Below, piece after piece: positions 7,301-10,416 of a stretch of 10,416 nt of DNA (position 1 is the first letter of the stretch; each line of letters starts with the position of its first letter). The stretch is from assembly GCA_017560605.1 (NCBI GenBank), contig JAFZEQ010000029.1, forward strand, positions 1-10,416. The letters run 5' to 3'. This DNA is from Paludibacteraceae bacterium. Its GTDB lineage: Bacteria > Bacteroidota > Bacteroidia > Bacteroidales > Paludibacteraceae. The notes below the pieces were generated by a model. It worked only from the letters and a program-made list of their open reading frames with translations, did not search any database and had not been told where the DNA came from. Both the position numbers and the translations under genes were made by a program.

Positions 7301-7501
7301 GGTAGTACCTTTGTGTGTGACTACTTCTGGTATGATAACAATGGTTTGACGTTTATAGTTGTCTGCAGATTCCTCCTGTGGTGCAAGCTCTACAGTGTTG
7401 TTGCTGGTGATAGTGTAGTACAGTTTTTGGGCCTTAAAATCGTGCGCACAAAGACTAGTAGTAAATATCAAACTTGCTAAAATTGTTAAAAATCGTTGCA
7501 T
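4304..7501 (-). CDS. BspA-like secreted leucine-rich repeat protein
   Basis: The protein has 1065 residues. A signal peptide (1-19, cleavage likely SLCA-HD) is followed by a BspA head (24-75: YYTITSNNTVEL, then IPEVVTHKGTTYTVTGIADGAF). Most of the rest is LRR_5-type repeats of about 23 residues, LxxIxIPxxVxxIGxxAFxxCxx. About 14 of these run nearly unbroken from ~702 to 1030. Three similar insertions break the early repeats at 178-221, 387-428 and 480-521, each W-x(1-2)-A/P-rich followed by IT..F..G..I..IP. A second head-like segment occurs at ~539-580, and a TKWFQQQTQGVVYVG-type module, common in this family, at 657-680. The end, VVCSDANLRR, resembles the VxCxDG ends of relatives. BspA of Tannerella forsythia binds fibronectin and fibrinogen; here only an exported, surface or adhesion role is inferred. 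No lipobox or clear type IX sorting domain is visible, so its route to the surface is open. Confidence 0.93.
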   Translation of the reverse strand: MQRFLTILASLIFTTSLCAHDFKAQKLYYTITSNNTVELAPQEESADNYKRQTIVIIPEVVTHKGTTYTVTGIADGAFSYCATLTSVTIPESVTKIGDRAFKSCQMLANVNMPSSIQQIGQEAFADCYTLESIALPDNVKTIDNKAFSNCTSLTEFTIPVGLTILGENVFEYCNSLSTITWLASNCSHRSSASPITSIKGKIHTFKFGEQVKHIPASLCQGLFSVTEIQLPSTIESIGNNAFSDCSALKTINIPAGVQTIGNHAFSNCISLSQISINKDIKNIGIGLFAGCSNLKSVSLPNELGNIPASCFEGCKSLTSIQIPTTATKIESKTFKDCNALTTIELPASIKEINEEAFKNSKLQQITIPEQVTKIANSAFEGCNELRSIKWMPRDYQATSSPFNTIKHQITEFVVGPSITHISSYMCQDMTALTKISLHDSVTSIADNAFKGCKSLKSFTFPANLNSVGNNILEDCSSINTIIWNAKNYTASQPFHNISTQITSLQFGKDVEQIPGFLFSGLDKAKIQDKPDNAKVLHPSNQIYYTTTNGQTIEFSSSDATVISNTYNGVGVITMDKPIKNIADSKFSNNSTLQTIVLPSSVKSIGQSAFSGCSNLQSAHLGDSVTQIGNYAFNKCSALSSLHIPKTMSKLGTQAVENTKWFQQQTQGVVYVGAILYKYNGDMPAHTYIKVEKGTTCIASKAFMNYNNLDSVYLPASVSRIEDYAFNGCASLQKINLPSQLKHIGDGAFANSALRSAAIPNGVKTIPYAAYYNCKSLNSVSIPGSATSIGNQAFEGCSALRSISIPSGVKDIGEAAFRDCNNLSSISISSTVKTIGQEAFINCRSLQSVTLPSSVSSIGNQAFYGCSSLHTLTIPSSLKSLGHRVIQYCSSLKSISLPNCVKEIESEMFAGCSSLKSVSLPSSMTSINDYAFSGCSSLTSITIPSSVKSIGYYAFRNCSSLKNLSIPSSVKNIDNGAFYGCSSLTSLSIPSGISNIYGETFNYCYSLKTVRIPSSIRNVNWNAFYGCNALTTIYFGGTIEQLRYSGFGWPTSSVNLVVCSDANLRR
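4412..5386 (-). repeat. Coding 69-bp-period repeats (C-terminal LRR block)
   Basis: These bases encode about 14 consecutive 23-residue leucine-rich repeats of the BspA-like protein (residues ~706-1030). The units are visible in the DNA as recurring blocks for CSSL and IPSSV. Near-identical units (such as IPSSVKSIG and FSGCSSL) make this stretch prone to slippage or unequal recombination. Confidence 0.8.
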
Positions 7502-7545
7502 ATCTATCAGCTTTAGAATTCGATGGGAAATTATGTTAGTGGCCG

Positions 7546-7553
7546 CAAAGGTA
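7546..7553 (-). promoter_or_regulatory. Promoter -7 box for the BspA-like gene
   Basis: CAAAGGTA on the plus strand reads TACCTTTG on the minus strand and matches TAnnTTTG. It lies 44 bp upstream of the ATG (7499-7501). A matching -33 TTTG is not found 19-21 nt upstream, so only half of the consensus is present. Confidence 0.6.
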
Positions 7554-7588
7554 CAAAAAATATTTCAATTATAGGTAGTTTAGTATCG

Positions 7589-7613
7589 AAAAATGCAATT
7601 TAATTGTATTTTT
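7589..7613. repeat. AT-rich imperfect palindrome between umuC and the BspA-like gene
   Basis: Twelve-base arms (7589-7600 and 7602-7613) are complementary except at one position (G7595 opposite T7607) around the single base 7601. It lies 26 bp after the umuC stop and about 35 bp upstream of the BspA -7 box. It could be a weak terminator for umuC or an operator for the BspA-like gene, but an almost pure A/T palindrome may also be chance. Confidence 0.4.
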
Positions 7614-7639
7614 TATTTTAACGATTTGCCTATTTAGGT

Positions 7640-8899
7640 TTAGCATTTGATTTTGATAATGTCGTGTAGATTGGTTGTATAGCAAGGTGATAGTTTCTCT
7701 TTTTTGGTGATTTGTTGATTATTGCTATCCACTATCTGTACACCCATCTTAATGGCAGGCTTGTTGTACTGTTGGTTGATGTGATCGATGGTTTTTTGGA
7801 GACGCTCGTTGCGTTCACGAGGGCGCTCGTCAAATAGAACTTGTTGTTGATTGGTAGCAGGCGATAGGTTCATCAGTACTACGCCAGCTTTCTTGTACGG
7901 ATAGGCGCGCCACTGACGACGTAGAACTGTTAGCATATGGCTCACAAGTTCGCTAGTGATAGCAGTAGGGATAGGTAGAGTGACCACCTGATGTATAACC
8001 TGCATAGGGCTATCTGAAAAACGTGATGTATGGGCGTATACACAAAACTGTTGGCACACACTTCCTTGTTTGCGCATTTTATCAGCGCAGTAGCTCATAA
8101 AGTCTACTAGAATCTTTTCCAATATTGCTCTATCGCTGATGCCAGTGAGAAAAGTACGTGATTGCGAAATGCTCTGTCGTTCAGGCCTGTCGCTGATGTC
8201 AATACAGTCCTTGCCGTTGAGTTCTTGCCAGGTCATTAAGCCAGGCTTATGTAGTAGATTTTTTGTAAATTCTGGCAACTGTTGAGCAAGGTCCCATGCC
8301 GTTTTGATGTTAGCAACTGCTAGTTTCTTTTGTGCTTGTCTGCCTATACCCCATACATCTTCTATGGGAAACAGTTGCAGAGCCTTGATACGTTTCTCAT
8401 CACTATCGATAATGCATACGTTGTGGTAGGCAGGATATTGCTTGGCAAATTTGCTAGCAATTTTGGCTAGTGTCTTGGTGGGTGCAATACCAATTGATAT
8501 GGGTATACCTACCCATTGGTGCACCTGCTTGACCACTTGCTCGAAGTATGTTTTGAGTTTGTCAGTTGGTATGTGGTCGGCGTGTATAAATGCTTCATCT
8601 ATAGAGTATTGCTCTAATCGTGGTGTGTGCTTGGCTAGTATGCTCATAACTCGGCTAGATATATCTCCATATAAAGCAAAGTTAGATGAAAAAGCGGTCA
8701 CGCCTTCTTTTTGTGCGAAGCCTTCGATCTGAAAGTAAGGAGTGCCCATTTTGATGCCAAGAGCTTTAGCCTCATTGCTACGCGATACAACACAACCATC
8801 ATTGCCCGATAGTACTACTACCGGTTTACCTTCCAAGTCGGGACGAAACACTCGCTCGCAGGATACAAAGAAGTTATTACAATCGCATAGGGCTATCAT
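7640..8899 (-). CDS. umuC: UmuC, Y-family translesion DNA polymerase (Pol V catalytic subunit)
   Basis: The protein has 419 residues, close to the 422 of E. coli UmuC. It copies DNA past lesions in complex with processed UmuD'. Domains in order: palm and fingers with the first catalytic aspartate at D6 ([18 protein letters not shown]) and the second pair D101-E102 in [27 protein letters not shown] (135-153); thumb with the helix-hairpin-helix signature [12 protein letters not shown] (182-193); then the little-finger region with QSRTF (246-250) and a probable beta-clamp binding motif QQQVLF (351-356). The UmuC-specific tail ends LSPCYTT. All catalytic carboxylates are present, so it looks active. 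It lies 51 bp downstream of umuD on the same strand, the usual umuDC order. No strong terminator follows; the only candidate is the AT palindrome at 7589-7613. Confidence 0.95.
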   Translation of the reverse strand: MIALCDCNNFFVSCERVFRPDLEGKPVVVLSGNDGCVVSRSNEAKALGIKMGTPYFQIEGFAQKEGVTAFSSNFALYGDISSRVMSILAKHTPRLEQYSIDEAFIHADHIPTDKLKTYFEQVVKQVHQWVGIPISIGIAPTKTLAKIASKFAKQYPAYHNVCIIDSDEKRIKALQLFPIEDVWGIGRQAQKKLAVANIKTAWDLAQQLPEFTKNLLHKPGLMTWQELNGKDCIDISDRPERQSISQSRTFLTGISDRAILEKILVDFMSYCADKMRKQGSVCQQFCVYAHTSRFSDSPMQVIHQVVTLPIPTAITSELVSHMLTVLRRQWRAYPYKKAGVVLMNLSPATNQQQVLFDERPRERNERLQKTIDHINQQYNKPAIKMGVQIVDSNNQQITKKEKLSPCYTTNLHDIIKIKC

Positions 8900-8950
8900 T
8901 CTGCTAAAAAATGGTTTGTAAGACGATGCTATGGGTAGTTAGACAAAATA

Positions 8951-9397
8951 CTATATTTTCCTTTTTAAACTATGCACACAATATGTGATTACGCCCCAGA
9001 TCATAAAGTTGTTTTCTTGGGTTACCTTAATGCGTTGATAATTAGCGTTGTGCGGAATGAGCCAAACGCATTGATTGCGCGTGTCAAATTGGTATTCTTT
9101 TAGGGTGAACTCGCCGTCTATGCAAGCTACTACAAAGTCGCCATTATCTGGTTGTAAAGAACGATCTACTACAACAATATCGCCGTCGTGTATACCTGCT
9201 TCTTGCATACTATCACCCATGATGCGGGCATAGAATGTGCTTTCGGGATGTCGCACCATCTCCCTGGCTAAATCTATTGTCTCGTTGGCATAATCAGCGG
9301 CAGCATTAGGAAATCCTGCATGCAAGTCGTCGGCTATTTCTAGTTCGATACTCACGGGGTGTGCTTGTGTAATACTATGTATTTGGTCTTGTTTCAT
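8951..9397 (-). CDS. umuD: UmuD, self-cleaving S24-family subunit of Pol V
   Basis: From ATG 9395-9397 the protein has 148 residues. RecA-ssDNA filaments stimulate self-cleavage to UmuD', which then partners UmuC. The cleavage site is Ala27-Gly28 in HAGFPNAAADY, the nucleophile is Ser63 in MGDSMQ, and the general base is Lys100 in DGEFTLKEY. The spacings Gly28-Ser63 (35) and Ser63-Lys100 (37) equal those of E. coli UmuD (25-60-97). There is no N-terminal DNA-binding domain, so this is not LexA. A longer reading from TTG 9418 adds seven residues, but that codon overlaps the -7 promoter box, so the ATG is chosen. It is the first gene of the umuDC operon. SOS control is expected from the family, yet no LexA box of the E. 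coli or Bacillus type is seen upstream. Confidence 0.93.
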   Translation of the reverse strand: MKQDQIHSITQAHPVSIELEIADDLHAGFPNAAADYANETIDLAREMVRHPESTFYARIMGDSMQEAGIHDGDIVVVDRSLQPDNGDFVVACIDGEFTLKEYQFDTRNQCVWLIPHNANYQRIKVTQENNFMIWGVITYCVHSLKRKI

Positions 9398-9415
9398 TGT
9401 TTTTGAATTTGTCTG

Positions 9416-9423
9416 CAAAGATA
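9416..9423 (-). promoter_or_regulatory. Promoter -7 box for umuDC
   Basis: CAAAGATA on the plus strand is TATCTTTG on the minus strand, a full TAnnTTTG match, 18 bp upstream of the umuD ATG. The leader would be very short (about 10-15 nt). There is no TTTG at the expected -33 distance, where the sequence is a run of A/T; a weak -33 fits a promoter that needs derepression or activation. Confidence 0.65.
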
Positions 9424-9442
9424 ATCATTTTTTCACATATTT

Positions 9443-9461
9443 AAAAATAATTTTTATTTTT
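9443..9461. promoter_or_regulatory. AT palindrome between divergent umuD and GNAT-argG promoters
   Basis: AAAAATAA (9443-9450) and TTATTTTT (9454-9461) are perfect 8-bp arms around TTT. The element covers the -33 position of the umuDC promoter and abuts the -33 box of the opposite promoter. It is a possible operator or UP-like element, but its composition makes a chance match easy. Confidence 0.3.
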
Positions 9462-9462
9462 C

Positions 9463-9493
9463 TTGTTTATTTGCGAAAAATGTAGTACCTTTG
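9463..9493 (+). promoter_or_regulatory. Promoter for the GNAT-ArgG fusion gene
   Basis: TTG at 9463-9465 (preceded by C, not the consensus T) and TACCTTTG at 9486-9493 are separated by 20 nt. Transcription should start near 9500, leaving a leader of about 57 nt that contains the palindrome at 9504-9520. Confidence 0.75.
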
Positions 9494-9503
9494 TACGTTT
9501 TTT

Positions 9504-9520
9504 ACATACCTTTGGTATGT
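9504..9520. promoter_or_regulatory. 17-bp perfect palindrome ACATACC-TTT-GGTATGT in the argG leader
   Basis: Seven-base arms are perfectly complementary around TTT. A second TACCTTTG (9507-9514) lies inside it, 21 bp after the first -7 box, but has no -33 box at the proper distance. The element sits just after the predicted transcription start, a good place for a repressor operator, or it could form an RNA hairpin at the 5' end of the transcript. It does not resemble the E. coli ARG box. Confidence 0.55.
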
Positions 9521-9556
9521 TGTGCTAAGAATATTAACAAAAAAGATTTATACACG

Positions 9557-10416
9557 ATGATTCAATTTTCTATTGAGGTTGCTTCTGAGAAGCATATACC
9601 TTATGTAAAAGAGATTTTGTATACCATCGAGGAGGCTGCTAAAGATCGTGGAACGGGTATTGCTAAACGTAATCCTGAATACGTGGCGCAAAAGATGCGC
9701 GAAGGCAAAGCAGTTATCGCCTTAGATGGTGACAAGTTTGCTGGTTTTAGTTATGTAGAGTGCTGGGACCACGGTCACTTTGTGGCTAACTCTGGTCTTA
9801 TCGTGAAACCAGAATACCGTCATATGGGACTGGCTAAGCAAATCAAAAGTCGCATCGTAGCGCTCTCACAAGAGTTATTCCCTAATGCCAAGATCTTCTC
9901 TCTCACCACTGGTGCTGCCGTGATGAAGATGAACACTGAGCTTGGTTTCAAACCAGTGACTTTCCAAGACCTCACTTCTGATCCTAAATTCTGGAAGGGT
10001 TGCGAGAGTTGTGTGAACTACGACGTATTGTGCCGTAATAACTTCGAGCGTTGCCTCTGCACAGGACTCTTGTTTGAGCCTCCTCACAAGAAACGTGTGG
10101 TAGTTGCTTATAGTGGCGGTTTGGACACCTCTTATACCGTGATGTACCTTGCTAAAGAACTTGGATACGAGGTGCACGCTGTATGTGCTAACACCGGTGG
10201 CTTCAGTGCGGAGCAACTACGCCAAAACGAGGAGAACGCCTATAAACTCGGTGCTGTACGCTACGAGACCCTCGATGTGCAACAAGAATACTACGACAAG
10301 AGTATCCGCTATATGGTTTATGGTAACGTGCTCCGCAATGGCACATACCCTATCTCTGTGTCTTCCGAGCGTATCTTCCAAGCTCTCGCTATCGCACGCT
10401 ATGCACGCGAGGTAGA
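9557..10416 (+). CDS. argG: GNAT acyltransferase fused in frame to argininosuccinate synthase (3' end beyond window)
   Basis: From ATG 9557 the frame is open through the window end: 286 complete codons and no stop. Residues ~1-172 are a GNAT domain, with the acyl-CoA-binding signature R88-x-x-G91-x-A93 (EYRHMGLAKQIK) and the conserved-looking TTGAAVMKMNTELGF (117-131). It ends in a cysteine cluster at C149, C152, C159, C166 and C168. After a linker of only about ten residues, ArgG begins at ~180: VVVAYSGGLDTSYTVMYLAK (181-200) with the PP-loop SGGLDTS (186-192) that binds ATP, then CANTGGFSAEQ and NGTYPISVSSERIF. ArgG joins citrulline and aspartate using ATP. Only its first ~107 of roughly 400 residues are present. 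In many Bacteroidetes, a separate GNAT gene lies just upstream of argG, as I recall. The GNAT may be the glutamate N-acyltransferase that opens the pathway, perhaps using succinyl-CoA (inference). The ArgG assignment is certain; the GNAT substrate is not. Confidence 0.9.
   Translation, partial: MIQFSIEVASEKHIPYVKEILYTIEEAAKDRGTGIAKRNPEYVAQKMREGKAVIALDGDKFAGFSYVECWDHGHFVANSGLIVKPEYRHMGLAKQIKSRIVALSQELFPNAKIFSLTTGAAVMKMNTELGFKPVTFQDLTSDPKFWKGCESCVNYDVLCRNNFERCLCTGLLFEPPHKKRVVVAYSGGLDTSYTVMYLAKELGYEVHAVCANTGGFSAEQLRQNEENAYKLGAVRYETLDVQQEYYDKSIRYMVYGNVLRNGTYPISVSSERIFQALAIARYAREV

Noticed and set aside
7523..7603. 26-codon plus-strand frame between umuC and the BspA-like gene
   Set aside because: It runs through the BspA promoter and the AT palindrome, has no promoter, and its product has no recognisable feature.
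9398..9418. Longer UmuD starting at TTG 9418
   Set aside because: The TTG overlaps the TATCTTTG promoter box, and starting at ATG 9397 gives residue spacing like E. coli UmuD.
10070..10099. Separate argG start at TTG 10070 or GTG 10097
   Set aside because: The GNAT frame continues into ArgG without a stop, so a fused product is made regardless. Internal initiation cannot be excluded, but nothing in the sequence supports it.

Overview
The window reads as chromosomal DNA of a Bacteroidetes bacterium, most likely order Bacteroidales. The evidence is the repeated Bacteroidetes-type promoter signature (TAnnTTTG, in two cases with TTTG exactly 20 nt upstream), the lack of Shine-Dalgarno sequences, a BspA-like leucine-rich repeat protein, a TonB-C domain of the 'MPEFPGG' type, and the acetyltransferase/ArgG arrangement of this phylum's arginine genes. 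I cannot fix the genus. No rRNA, tRNA, insertion sequence, phage gene or CRISPR array was seen.

Layout. (1) 42-1226, +: a secreted protein made of two tandem copies of one domain of about 145 residues, with a short C-terminal tail resembling a type IX sorting signal. It ends at a strong terminator whose T-tract supplies the -33 box of the next promoter. (2) 1384-1971, +: a SanA/YdcF (DUF218) membrane-anchored protein, with its own promoter and, further on, a strong hairpin terminator. (3) 2237-4232, +: a two-gene operon of an unrecognised lipoprotein with YD-like strands and a periplasmic protein joining six Sel1 repeats to a TonB C-terminal domain. (4) 4250-4283: a 15-bp perfect hairpin that can terminate the operon and the convergent gene. 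(5) 4304-7501, -: a 1065-residue BspA-like leucine-rich repeat protein. (6) 7640-9397, -: a umuD-umuC pair, the UmuD'2C translesion polymerase (Pol V type). (7) 9557 to the window end, +: a continuous reading frame joining a GNAT acyltransferase to argininosuccinate synthase (ArgG), cut off by the window edge.

How they relate. Much of the left and centre encodes envelope or exported proteins: secreted duplicated protein, SanA, lipoprotein, Sel1-TonB and BspA. The right side carries the SOS mutagenesis pair and, divergently, arginine biosynthesis; their promoters face away from each other across about 60 bp of AT-rich DNA. The strongest candidate for something new is the GNAT-ArgG fusion. It would place a candidate enzyme for the opening acylation of glutamate and the ATP-dependent citrulline-aspartate ligation on one polypeptide. 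Its leader also holds a perfect 7-bp-arm palindrome overlapping a second promoter-like box. Two predicted starts (lipoprotein and umuD) were moved inward because the longer versions begin upstream of, or inside, the promoter.
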